A stretch of 26,735 nt of DNA from Novosphingobium sp. UBA6272 (GTDB lineage Bacteria > Pseudomonadota > Alphaproteobacteria > Sphingomonadales > Sphingomonadaceae): NCBI RefSeq assembly GCF_002440635.1, contig NZ_DJUW01000019.1, forward strand, positions 7,957 through 34,691, read 5' to 3'. Position numbers and translations under genes: made by a program. The notes beneath the pieces are model-generated. The model worked only from the letters and a program-made list of their open reading frames with translations. It made no database searches and was not told where the DNA came from. Shown here piece by piece: positions 13,455 through 20,617 of this stretch. Every line of letters begins with the position of its first letter. The first letter of the stretch is position 1.

Positions 13455-13823
13455 GTGGCTCGTATTGCCGGGGTAAACATCCCCACCAACAAGCGCGTTA
13501 TCATCGCGCTCACCTACATTCACGGCATTGGTCCGTTCAAGGCCCGCCAGATCGTTGACAAGCTGGGTATCGATCATACCCGCCGCGTGAATGATCTTTC
13601 CGACCAGGAAGTGCTGCACATCCGTGAAACGATCGATGCCGAGCACACCGTGGAAGGCGACCTGCGCCGCACCACCGCGATGAACATCAAGCGTCTGATG
13701 GATCTGGCCTGCTATCGCGGCCTGCGGCATCGCAAGGGCCTGCCGGTCCGCGGTCAGCGCACTCACACCAATGCCCGCACCCGCAAGGGCAAGGCCAAGC
13801 CGATCGCCGGCAAGAAGAAGTAA
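13455..13823 (+). CDS. rpsM: 30S ribosomal protein S13
   Basis: This 122-residue S13 lies at the top of the small-subunit head and bridges to L5. The start is GTG 13455, with TGGAGA at 13444-13449 as ribosome-binding site. The N-terminus MARIAGVNIPTNKRVIIALTYIHGIG and KARQIVDKLGI show the helix-turn-helix region. ETIDAEHTVEGDLRRTTAMNIKRLMDLACYRGLRHRKGLPVRGQRTHTNARTRKGK is the conserved C-terminal half, which reaches the decoding site. It is the first gene of the alpha operon, which here lacks rpsD as in other alphaproteobacteria. Confidence 0.98.
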   Translation: MARIAGVNIPTNKRVIIALTYIHGIGPFKARQIVDKLGIDHTRRVNDLSDQEVLHIRETIDAEHTVEGDLRRTTAMNIKRLMDLACYRGLRHRKGLPVRGQRTHTNARTRKGKAKPIAGKKK

Positions 13824-13880
13824 GCCGGAGCCGTTTCGGCACCAGGCTTTCCCTTCCCGTATTCGAGTAGGACGAAAAAA

Positions 13881-14270
13881 ATGGCACGCGAACCCCAGCG
13901 CATCAAGCGCCGCGAGCGGAAGAACATCACCAGCGGCATCGCCCATGTGAATGCCAGCTTCAACAATACCATGATCACCATCACCGACGCCCAGGGCAAT
14001 GCGATTTCGTGGTCCAGCGCCGGCATGATGGGCTTCAAGGGTAGCCGCAAGTCGACCCCTTATGCCGCTCAGGTGGCTGCGGACGACGCCGGCAAGAAGG
14101 CCGCCGAACACGGTGTGCGCACCCTTGAGGTTGAAGTGAAGGGCCCGGGTTCGGGCCGTGAAAGCGCGCTGCGTGCCCTGCAGGCGGTTGGCTTCACGAT
14201 CACCTCGATCCGCGACGTCACCCCGATCCCGCACAATGGTGTGCGGCCTTCGAAGCGCCGCCGCGTCTGA
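13881..14270 (+). CDS. rpsK: 30S ribosomal protein S11
   Basis: This 129-residue S11 has the usual length and lies on the small-subunit platform near the Shine-Dalgarno helix. IAHVNASFNNTMITITDAQGNAISWSSAGMMGFKGSRKSTPYAAQ and AEHGVRTLEVEVKGPGSGRESALRAL cover the core. DVTPIPHNGVRPSKRRRV is the conserved C-terminus. The isoaspartate-prone Asn-Gly of that end is present (HNGVR). Ribosome-binding site AGGACG lies at 13869-13874. A 57-base gap precedes the gene, and a palindromic hairpin follows before rpoA. Confidence 0.98.
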   Translation: MAREPQRIKRRERKNITSGIAHVNASFNNTMITITDAQGNAISWSSAGMMGFKGSRKSTPYAAQVAADDAGKKAAEHGVRTLEVEVKGPGSGRESALRALQAVGFTITSIRDVTPIPHNGVRPSKRRRV

Positions 14271-14280
14271 TTTGCCGTTC

Positions 14281-14304
14281 GCGGACGGGAGGCCTCCCGT
14301 CCGC
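14281..14304 (+). promoter_or_regulatory. Perfect 24-bp palindrome between rpsK and rpoA
   Basis: Bases 14281-14304 form a perfect inverted repeat. As RNA it makes a 10-bp stem (GCGGACGGGA with TCCCGTCCGC) with a GGCC loop. The stem starts ten bases after the rpsK stop and is followed by AGTTTCGG, which has only three T residues. It could be a weak terminator, an mRNA-processing site, or less likely a DNA operator. It would help set RNA polymerase alpha output apart from the ribosomal proteins. Confidence 0.5.
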
Positions 14305-14376
14305 AGTTTCGGATCGGTCGCGGTGCCATCAGGCAGAGCGGCCGTTCCCGCCAGAACAAACCCCAAGGGGAACCAT

Positions 14377-15438
14377 ATGTCCGTCAATATCAAGAACTGG
14401 CAGGAACTGAAGAAGCCCAACAGCCTCGAAGTGAAGTCCGGCGCGGATGCAAAGCGCCGTGCGACCTTCGTGGCCGAGCCGCTTGAGCGCGGTTTCGGCC
14501 TAACGCTGGGCAATGCCCTGCGCCGCGTGCTGCTTTCCTCGCTCCAGGGCGCCTCGATCACCTCGATCAAGATCGAGAACGTGCTTCACGAGTTCTCGTC
14601 GCTGGCCGGCGTGCGCGAAGACGTGACCGACATCGTGCTCAACGTGAAGCAGATCGCGCTGCGCATGCAGGGCGAAGGTCCGAAGCGGCTTCAGTTGTCG
14701 GCCACCGGCCCGGCAGAAGTTACCGCCGGCGACATCGCCGTATCGGGTGACATCGAGGTGATGAACAAGGATCTGGTGATCTGCCATCTCGATGAAGGCG
14801 CGACCTTCAACATGGAACTGACCGCCGATACCGGCAAGGGCTATGTCCCGGCCGTGTCGAACCGTCCGGTTGATGCGCCGATCGGGCTGATCCCGGTCGA
14901 TTCGCTCTACTCGCCGGTGCGCCAGGTTTCCTACAAGGTCGACAACGCCCGTATCGGCCAGGAACTGGACTACGACAAGCTGAGCCTGACTGTCGAAACC
15001 GACGGTACGGTTACTCCGGAAGATGCCGTGGCCTATGCCGCGCGGATCCTTCAGGACCAGCTCTCGCTGTTCGTCCACTTCGAGGATGCGATGCCGGTTG
15101 GCGGTTCGCCGATGATCGGGATGGCGGCTTCGGCCCCGACCGACGAAGGCGATACCAACCAGCTCAACCGTTACCTGCTCAAGAAGGTCGACGAGCTCGA
15201 GCTGTCGGTGCGTTCGGCCAACTGCCTCAAGAACGACAACATCATCTACATCGGCGACCTGGTCCAGAAGACCGAGGCCGAGATGCTCCGTACGCCGAAC
15301 TTCGGCCGCAAGTCGCTCAACGAGATCAAGGAAGTCCTGAGCTCGATGGGCCTGCGCCTCGGCATGGACATCCCCGGCTGGCCGCCTGAGAACATCGAGG
15401 AAATGGCCAAGAAGCTGGAGCAGGAACTGCTCGGCTAA
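14377..15438 (+). CDS. rpoA: RNA polymerase alpha subunit
   Basis: This 353-residue protein is the alpha subunit, which dimerises to start RNA polymerase assembly and contacts activators and UP elements. The N-terminal domain shows FVAEPLERGFGLTLGNALRRVLLSSLQGASITSIKI near residues 30-66 and EFSSLAGVREDVTDIVLNVK near 71-90. The C-terminal helix-hairpin-helix domain shows ELELSVRSANCLKNDNIIYIGDLVQKTEAEMLRTPNFGRKSLNEIKEVL near 273-321. E. coli alpha is 329 residues. The start at ATG 14377 follows AAGGGGAA and gives the normal alphaproteobacterial N-terminus. The longer upstream frame is shadow. Confidence 0.98.
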   Translation: MSVNIKNWQELKKPNSLEVKSGADAKRRATFVAEPLERGFGLTLGNALRRVLLSSLQGASITSIKIENVLHEFSSLAGVREDVTDIVLNVKQIALRMQGEGPKRLQLSATGPAEVTAGDIAVSGDIEVMNKDLVICHLDEGATFNMELTADTGKGYVPAVSNRPVDAPIGLIPVDSLYSPVRQVSYKVDNARIGQELDYDKLSLTVETDGTVTPEDAVAYAARILQDQLSLFVHFEDAMPVGGSPMIGMAASAPTDEGDTNQLNRYLLKKVDELELSVRSANCLKNDNIIYIGDLVQKTEAEMLRTPNFGRKSLNEIKEVLSSMGLRLGMDIPGWPPENIEEMAKKLEQELLG

Positions 15439-15446
15439 CCGGATCA

Positions 15447-15466
15447 GGGGCGGCTTTGGCCGCCCC
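15447..15466 (+). promoter_or_regulatory. Hairpin between rpoA and rplQ
   Basis: An 8-bp stem (15447-15454 with 15459-15466) closes a TTTG loop eight bases after the rpoA stop codon. No T tract follows. A second weaker stem GGCAGC/GCTGCC lies downstream. The 108-base gap is longer than usual within the operon. A role in mRNA stability or processing is inference. Confidence 0.35.
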
Positions 15467-15546
15467 GTCACGGCAAGGCAGCCGCCGCAAGCGCTGCCGG
15501 GTACGGGGTACCTTACACGGCCCCCTAACGAACGAAGGAAAGAAAC

Positions 15547-15963
15547 ATGCGTCATAAATACGGCGGTCGTAAGCTCAACCGCACTTCCAGCCACCGCAAG
15601 GCCCTGTTCCGCAACATGGCGGCGGCGCTGATCAAGCATGAGCAGATCACCACGACCCTGCCCAAGGCGCGCGAACTGCGTCCCTATGTTGAAAAACTGA
15701 TCACGCTCGCAAAGCACGGCGGCCTGTCGAACCGCCGTCTGGCGCACGCCCGGCTGCTCGACGATGCCCAGCTGGTCAAGCTGTTCGACGTTCTGGCGGC
15801 CCGCTATGCCGACCGCGCCGGTGGCTACACCCGCGTGATCAAGGCCGGCATCCGCGCTTCTGACGCGGCGCCGATGGCGGTGATCGAGCTGGTCGACCGT
15901 GACACCGACGCAAAGGGGCAGGACTCCGGTCCGGTCTTCACCGGCGAAGAAGAAATGGCCTGA
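15547..15963 (+). CDS. rplQ: 50S ribosomal protein L17
   Basis: This 138-residue L17 lies near the tunnel exit. MRHKYGGRKLNRTSSHRKALFRNMAAALIKHEQITTTLPKARELRPYVEKLITLAK is the conserved N-terminal part. RLLDDAQLVKLFDVLAARYADRAGGYTRVIKAGIRASDAAPMAVIELVDRD follows. It is about 11 residues longer than E. coli L17 because of an acidic C-terminal tail. GAAGGAAAG is the ribosome-binding site. It ends the alpha operon, with a strong terminator 47 bases downstream. Confidence 0.97.
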   Translation: MRHKYGGRKLNRTSSHRKALFRNMAAALIKHEQITTTLPKARELRPYVEKLITLAKHGGLSNRRLAHARLLDDAQLVKLFDVLAARYADRAGGYTRVIKAGIRASDAAPMAVIELVDRDTDAKGQDSGPVFTGEEEMA

Positions 15964-16010
15964 TCGGGCCTGACTGATCGGCGAACGCCCTTCGTCGAAC
16001 GGTTAATTGC

Positions 16011-16048
16011 AAAGGCGGGAGCAGGCGCTAGGCTTGCTCCCGCCTTTT
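16011..16048 (+). terminator. Strong intrinsic terminator after rplQ
   Basis: A 13-bp perfect stem (16011-16023 with 16035-16047), an 11-nt loop and four T residues at 16045-16048 make a clear Rho-independent terminator. It ends the ribosomal supercluster 22 bases before the next gene. Because A residues at 16011-16013 mirror the T run, it is symmetrical and could also stop transcription from the other strand. Confidence 0.9.
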
Positions 16049-16069
16049 GCGGTTCCTGGGGAGAAATCC

Positions 16070-18274
16070 GTGACCTTTCACGCCCGCACCCTGATCGGTG
16101 CCCTGTTCGCTGTTACCGCCGTTGCCGCCACCGCCGCTCAGGAGCTGAAGCTGACCTATCCCGTTACCGCCAAGGGCAATGTCGTTGAGGATCAATTCGG
16201 GGAGAAGGTGGCAGATCCCTATCGCTGGCTTGAAAACGATGTGCGCAGCGATCCCAAGGTGGCCGAGTGGGTGCAGCAGCAGAACGCCGTGACGCAGGGC
16301 TATCTCGCGACGCTGCCGCAGCGCGGCTGGTTTGCGCAGCGGATCAAGTCCTTGATGGATTACGAGCGCTTCGGGTTGCCGCGAAAGGCCGGGGCGAACT
16401 ATTTCTATATGCGCAATTCAGGTCTGCAAAACCAGTCGCAGCTGTTCGTGCGCAAGGGGCTCGACGGTGCCCCGCGGCTGCTGATCGATCCAAATGCCTG
16501 GGCCAAGGACGGCGCGACCGCACTGGCCGATTGGGAACCGTCGGATAACGGCAAGCTGCTGGCCTATTCGATTCAGGATGGCGGCAGCGACTGGCGCTCG
16601 ATCAAGGTGCTCGATACGGCGACGGGCAAGGTCCTGAAGGATGAGATCAAGTGGGCCAAGTTCACCGGTATTTCCTGGATCGGCAACAGCGGTTTCCTCT
16701 ATTCGCGCTTTCCCGCGCCGGAGAAGGGGCAGGAATTCCAATCGCTCAACACCAATCAGGCGGTTTACTTCCACAAGATCGGTACGCCGCAATCGGCTGA
16801 CCGGATGGTCTATGCCACGCCCGACCGGCCCAAGCTGGGCCACGGCGCCGAAGTGACGCATGACGGACGCTGGATGGTGATCACCAGCGCCGAGGGTACC
16901 GACAACAAGTTCGAACTGACCGTGATCCGTATTTCGGGCAGCAAGTGGAGCAAACCCCAAACCTTGGTGAAGGGGCTGGACTACGATTGGCGGCTGGTGG
17001 AAGGGATGGGTGACACGCTCTACTTCATCACAAACAAGGGCGCGCCAAGGCTCAAGGTCGTGCGGGCCGATTTGTCCCGGCGCGATCTTTATCGAACCGC
17101 CTGCCCGGCACCGGCCAAAGCTGATGACGTGTGCATGGAACCGCGCGTGACATTTGATGATGTCATCCCCGAACGTGCCGAAACCCTCGAGCGCGCCCGG
17201 ATCGTCGGCAACCGGTTGATCCTGAATTACCTTAAGGATGCCGCCTCAACTGCCGAGGTCGTATCGCTGGACGGCAAACCGGTCCGGCAAATTACGCTGA
17301 ATGCAATCGGCACGGCCACTGGCTTTGGCGGACGGCCAGGCGATCCGGAGACTTTCTATACATTCTCCAGCTTCAACCAGCCCGGGGCGATCTACCGCTT
17401 TGACAGCAACACCGGGCAGAGCACGGTCTTCGCGCAGCCCAAGCTGACCTTCAGCCCGGACGACTATAAGGTCGAGCAGCGCTTCTATGCTTCGAAGGAT
17501 GGCACCAAGGTGCCGATGTTCATCGTGCGCAAAAAGAGCATCGCGACCGAAGGCAAGGCAGTGCCGACCCTGCTCTACGGCTATGGCGGGTTCGATATTT
17601 CGCTGACCCCCGGATTTTCGGCCACGCGGATGGCCTGGCTGGAAGCGGGCGGGGCCTTCGCCATGGCCAACCTGCGCGGCGGCGGCGAATACGGCAAGGC
17701 ATGGCACGATGCCGGACGACTGAACAACAAGCAGAATGTGTTCGACGATTTCATCGCGGCGGGAGAATTCCTAATTGCGCAGGGGATCACCCCTAAGGGC
17801 GGTCTGGCGATCCAGGGCGGATCCAATGGCGGCTTGCTGGTCGGCGCCGTGGTCAACCAGCGGCCCGATCTGTTTGCGGCCGGCAATGCTGCCGTTGGCG
17901 TGATGGACATGCTGCGCTTCGACAAGTTCACCGCCGGGCGGTATTGGGTCGATGACTATGGCTATCCCGGCAAGGAAGCCGACTGGCGGGTGCTGCGGGC
18001 CTATTCACCCTACCACAACATTCGCACCGGGGTCGAATATCCAGCGCTGCTGGTGACCACCGCCGATACGGATGACCGGGTGGTGCCTGGCCACAGCTTC
18101 AAATACACCGCCGCGCTGCAGGCCGCGAACCCCGGGGGCAAGCCGCACCTGATCCGGATCGAGACTCGCGCCGGGCACGGGGCTGGCAAGCCGACCGACA
18201 AGGTGGTGGCCGAGAATTCGGACATCCTCGCCTTCCTGGCGCAGTGGACCGGGCTGGCAATGCCGCCGCGATGA
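16070..18274 (+). CDS. Secreted prolyl oligopeptidase family serine peptidase (S9A)
   Basis: This 734-residue enzyme belongs to peptidase family S9A, which cleaves short peptides, typically after proline, behind a beta-propeller gate. Start GTG 16070 follows GGGGAG and gives a signal peptide of about 23 residues (ALFAVTAVAATAAQ), so it is probably periplasmic. The N-terminal lid region has DPYRWLENDV, the propeller spans roughly residues 80-440, and the alpha/beta hydrolase domain follows. Catalytic residues are visible: Ser585 in GGSNGGLL, Asp in ADTDDRVV (668-669) and His703 in RAGHGAGKP. YGYGGFDISLTPGFS is the oxyanion region. Whether it is a true prolyl oligopeptidase or a broad dipeptidyl-type enzyme cannot be told. 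Its stop originally abutted the convergent hydroxylase gene (see the element at 18256-18393). Confidence 0.92.
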   Translation: MTFHARTLIGALFAVTAVAATAAQELKLTYPVTAKGNVVEDQFGEKVADPYRWLENDVRSDPKVAEWVQQQNAVTQGYLATLPQRGWFAQRIKSLMDYERFGLPRKAGANYFYMRNSGLQNQSQLFVRKGLDGAPRLLIDPNAWAKDGATALADWEPSDNGKLLAYSIQDGGSDWRSIKVLDTATGKVLKDEIKWAKFTGISWIGNSGFLYSRFPAPEKGQEFQSLNTNQAVYFHKIGTPQSADRMVYATPDRPKLGHGAEVTHDGRWMVITSAEGTDNKFELTVIRISGSKWSKPQTLVKGLDYDWRLVEGMGDTLYFITNKGAPRLKVVRADLSRRDLYRTACPAPAKADDVCMEPRVTFDDVIPERAETLERARIVGNRLILNYLKDAASTAEVVSLDGKPVRQITLNAIGTATGFGGRPGDPETFYTFSSFNQPGAIYRFDSNTGQSTVFAQPKLTFSPDDYKVEQRFYASKDGTKVPMFIVRKKSIATEGKAVPTLLYGYGGFDISLTPGFSATRMAWLEAGGAFAMANLRGGGEYGKAWHDAGRLNNKQNVFDDFIAAGEFLIAQGITPKGGLAIQGGSNGGLLVGAVVNQRPDLFAAGNAAVGVMDMLRFDKFTAGRYWVDDYGYPGKEADWRVLRAYSPYHNIRTGVEYPALLVTTADTDDRVVPGHSFKYTAALQAANPGGKPHLIRIETRAGHGAGKPTDKVVAENSDILAFLAQWTGLAMPPR

Positions 18275-18393
18275 AAGTTAAGGCCCTTCCCCGGTGGGGA
18301 AGGGTTGGGATGGGGGTTCTCCCTCGGCAAGCATTGAACCCCCCCGACCCATCCCCTACGGGGAGGGGAGCAAGGGCAATGCCGCCGCGATGA
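18256..18393. mobile_element. REP/MITE-like palindromic element flanked by a 19-bp direct repeat
   Basis: The 19-base sequence GGCAATGCCGCCGCGATGA occurs at 18256-18274 (end of the peptidase gene) and again at 18375-18393 (abutting the stop of the convergent hydroxylase gene). Between them lie 100 bases of nested palindromes. These are a 9-bp hairpin at 18284-18304, an imperfect hairpin at 18348-18367, and long-range pairing of 18302-18318 with 18337-18350. The two halves are imperfect inverted repeats of about 40 bases. Removing the 100 bases and one repeat copy leaves the two stop codons directly adjacent, as expected for insertion with target duplication. A 19-bp target duplication is long, so another duplication mechanism is possible. 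Confidence 0.65.
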
Positions 18394-19128
18394 CTATTCC
18401 GCCGGGGTGGCTTCGCTCCGGCGGTGGTAGAGCGGCCAGAACAACTGCTCACGCAGGTTGGTCGGGCGGGTTGAATAGCCGGTCGGGGGAAAACCCTCAG
18501 GCCGGTGATAGTCGCCGAACAGCACGTCCCAGATCGGCAGTATCGCCGCAAAGTTGCTGTCATAATGCTCGGGCAGGGCGGAATGGTGGCGGCGGTGATA
18601 GGCCGGGGTGTTGATCACCCACGACCAGCGCCCCAGATCGATCCGCAACTGCGAATGCGTCACAAAGTTCCACAAGCTGAGCGCGGCATAGACCGTCAGT
18701 GCCGTCGGTGTGGGCGAGATCAGCAGCGCTGCCGCCGAAAGGACGGTAACCGATTTGAACAGCGGATCGGCCCAGAAGTGGCGGTTGGTTGTCAGCACCG
18801 ACATATTTGGGTCGGAATGGTGCAGCGAATGCATCGCCCACAGCAGCGGGATCCGGTGTTGCATGCGGTGGAACAGATATTCGGCGAGGTCGTAGACCAG
18901 CACATAGAGGATCACCGCGAGCCAGGTTGGCAGGCTCGCCCCGTCGATCAGGGCCGGGCCATGCCAGGCCTGCACCGCGCCATAGACCGTGAAGGCTCCG
19001 ACGATCTTCAAAAACCACGACTGAAGGTTGATCCACCAATCGGTTTGCGGCGCGCCGATCACGCGTTCCCAGCCGATCAGGACCAGCGCCACCAGCGGTC
19101 CGGAAAACATGGCAATCCAGTTCAGCAT
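18394..19128 (-). CDS. Fatty acid hydroxylase / sterol desaturase superfamily membrane protein
   Basis: This 244-residue membrane protein has the histidine clusters of the di-iron fatty acid hydroxylase superfamily: HRMQH at 87-91, HSLHH at 100-104, His158 in VTHSQ, and HRRHH at 178-182 followed by NFA. These ligate two irons that hydroxylate or desaturate lipid chains. Several hydrophobic segments precede and separate the clusters (about 5-20, 40-55, 68-85, 125-155). The substrate cannot be read from sequence. Hydroxylation of lipid A, sphingolipid or carotenoid-type substrates all occur in the superfamily. It is convergent with the peptidase gene and divergent from the envelope-protein genes. 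Only a weak ribosome-binding site (AGGG) precedes ATG 19128. Confidence 0.88.
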   Translation of the reverse strand: MLNWIAMFSGPLVALVLIGWERVIGAPQTDWWINLQSWFLKIVGAFTVYGAVQAWHGPALIDGASLPTWLAVILYVLVYDLAEYLFHRMQHRIPLLWAMHSLHHSDPNMSVLTTNRHFWADPLFKSVTVLSAAALLISPTPTALTVYAALSLWNFVTHSQLRIDLGRWSWVINTPAYHRRHHSALPEHYDSNFAAILPIWDVLFGDYHRPEGFPPTGYSTRPTNLREQLFWPLYHRRSEATPAE

Positions 19129-19302
19129 GGCAGCAACCCTAAGGTTTCATGCTTAACGAGTTGCTAAATTAGTCGTTCATGAAAAGAGCTTCAAACCTGA
19201 ACGCCAGCTAACCGGCGAGTTCAGCTTCGTGCCACAAGCGAATCGGTAGAACCCCTTCATGGCCGGACTATCCTGTACCGGCGAAGTGAAGGAATGACTG
19301 CC
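19129..19302. other. Divergent intergenic region
   Basis: This 174-base gap separates the minus-strand hydroxylase from the plus-strand envelope protein and must hold promoters for both. It is AT-richer than its surroundings near 19140-19190. I found no convincing -35/-10 pair on either strand. The plus-strand ribosome-binding site GAAGGA is at 19288-19293. Confidence 0.4.
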
Positions 19303-19926
19303 ATGAAGACTATGTCCAAAGCTCTGGTCGGGACCATCGCGGCTGGCGCGATGGCGATCTCTTCGGCGACCCCCGCTTTCGCTGAACATCGCGACCGCGA
19401 CGGAATCAGCGCTGGTGATGTGATCGCCGGTGCGCTGATCATCGGCGGGATCGCGGCGGTGGCTACGGCCGCCAGCAGGAACGATCGCGGCTATCGCTAT
19501 GGCGACTACCGTGATGGTGACTATCGCGGTGGTGACTATCGCTATGGCGGCGAATACCGCGACCGCGACTATCGCTATGACCGGGCGGGTTACGGCAATG
19601 GCTACCGCGACAACCCGCGCCGCGCGGTTGAACAGTGCGTCTATGCCGCTGAACGCTATGCCAGTTCGCGCTATGGCCGGGCCGATGTGACCGACATCCG
19701 CCAGATCCGCGAAACCCGCTATGGGCTGGAAGTGAAGGGCCGGATTGCCGTCAATACCCGAGGCCACGAATGGCGCCGCGGTGACAGCAACTATGGCAAC
19801 GGCTGGGGCGGCGACTATCGCGGCTGGAACAACAGCCACCGCGGTTACGATGCCGGTTCGTTCGAATGCCGGATCGAGCGTGGCCGGGTGACCGACCTCG
19901 ACATCGACGGGATCCGCGGGCTCTAA
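19303..19926 (+). CDS. Exported low-complexity envelope protein, paralogue 1
   Basis: I do not recognise a named family. The 207-residue protein has a signal peptide ending AFA (about residue 27). A small-residue hydrophobic segment DVIAGALIIGGIAAVATAAS follows near 39-58, resembling a glycine-zipper or membrane-inserting helix. Next comes a Tyr/Arg/Gly/Asp-rich repeat region near 60-105 with repeated RYGDYR-like units, and a C-terminal domain with two cysteines (C112 in VEQCVYA and C189 in SFECRIERGRV) that could form a disulfide. ATG 19303 is nine bases after GAAGGA; the in-frame ATG 19294 is too close to that site. It is followed by a paralogue, so the pair arose by tandem duplication. Confidence 0.75.
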   Translation: MKTMSKALVGTIAAGAMAISSATPAFAEHRDRDGISAGDVIAGALIIGGIAAVATAASRNDRGYRYGDYRDGDYRGGDYRYGGEYRDRDYRYDRAGYGNGYRDNPRRAVEQCVYAAERYASSRYGRADVTDIRQIRETRYGLEVKGRIAVNTRGHEWRRGDSNYGNGWGGDYRGWNNSHRGYDAGSFECRIERGRVTDLDIDGIRGL

Positions 19927-19955
19927 CCCTCCTCTCTCCCCAAGAGCACGCGACG

Positions 19956-19987
19956 GGCGGTTCAGGCCAGAGAAAGCCTGGACCGCC
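19956..19987 (+). promoter_or_regulatory. Hairpin between the two envelope-protein genes
   Basis: A 12-bp stem with one G-U pair (19956-19967 with 19976-19987) closes an 8-nt loop CAGAGAAA. A second perfect stem GCAATG/CATTGC with a GGG loop follows at 19999-20013. Neither has a T tract. They may be partial terminators or protect the upstream mRNA. The 131-base gap suggests separate control of the two genes. Confidence 0.4.
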
Positions 19988-20057
19988 TAGTCGATTCTGC
20001 AATGGGGCATTGCGGGCTGCGGCAGGGGCCGGAGCGCATGCCCGGAGGGTCTGAGAC

Positions 20058-20573
20058 ATGACGCGCAAGACTTCGCGTTTCGCTGCCGTAGTGGCTTCGG
20101 CTGCGGCCTTTTCGATGATGGCAACCCCGGCACTGGCCAACCACAACTGGGGCTGGGGCGGCTATCGCCACCGCGACCGGGTCGATGCCGGGGACGTGAT
20201 CACCGGCATCCTGATCATCGGCGGCATCGCCGCGATCGCCAGCGCGGCCAGCAACAACAACAAGAAGAAGCGCTATGAGCCGCGCAATGATGATCGTCGC
20301 TATGACGACGCCCGTTATGAAGACGACCGTAATGCGCGCGACTATGGCCGCGACGATCGACCGCAGTGGCAGGAAAGCACCGGGATCAACGGTGCGATCA
20401 GCCGCTGTCTGGGCGAAGTGGGCCGCGGATCGAGCGAGAGCGCTGAAGTTGATTCGGTTAATCGTGACGGCGATGGCTGGCGTGTGACCGGGCGCGCTTC
20501 GGGTGGCGAGTTCACCTGCTCGATCGATCGCGACGGGCGGATCCGCAACGTCAATGTTGGCGGTCGCGGGTAA
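20058..20573 (+). CDS. Exported low-complexity envelope protein, paralogue 2
   Basis: This 171-residue protein shares the plan of its upstream neighbour. It has a signal peptide ending ALA (about residue 27), a short aromatic HNWGWGGY stretch, and the shared block DAGDVITGILIIGGIAAIASAAS near 43-65. An Asp/Arg/Tyr-rich linker spans 70-102. The C-terminal domain has two cysteines (C117 in ISRCLGE and C154 in EFTCSIDRDGRI). The last block aligns with ECRIERGRV of paralogue 1. GGAGGG lies ten bases before ATG 20058. No function can be assigned. The conserved cysteine pair and export signal suggest a structural or stress-related periplasmic or outer-membrane role, and that is inference. Confidence 0.75.
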   Translation: MTRKTSRFAAVVASAAAFSMMATPALANHNWGWGGYRHRDRVDAGDVITGILIIGGIAAIASAASNNNKKKRYEPRNDDRRYDDARYEDDRNARDYGRDDRPQWQESTGINGAISRCLGEVGRGSSESAEVDSVNRDGDGWRVTGRASGGEFTCSIDRDGRIRNVNVGGRG

Positions 20574-20584
20574 CTATCCATGGG

Positions 20585-20610
20585 GCAGGGGCGGCTTCGG
20601 CTGCCCCTGC
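20585..20610 (+). terminator. Hairpin terminator between convergent genes
   Basis: An 11-bp stem (20585-20595 with 20600-20610, one G-T pair) closes a TTCG tetraloop with C-G closing. It lies in the 44-base gap between the plus-strand envelope gene and the minus-strand esterase gene. No strong T run follows on either strand, so efficiency is uncertain, but the position fits a shared terminator. Confidence 0.55.
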
Positions 20611-20617
20611 TATTGCC

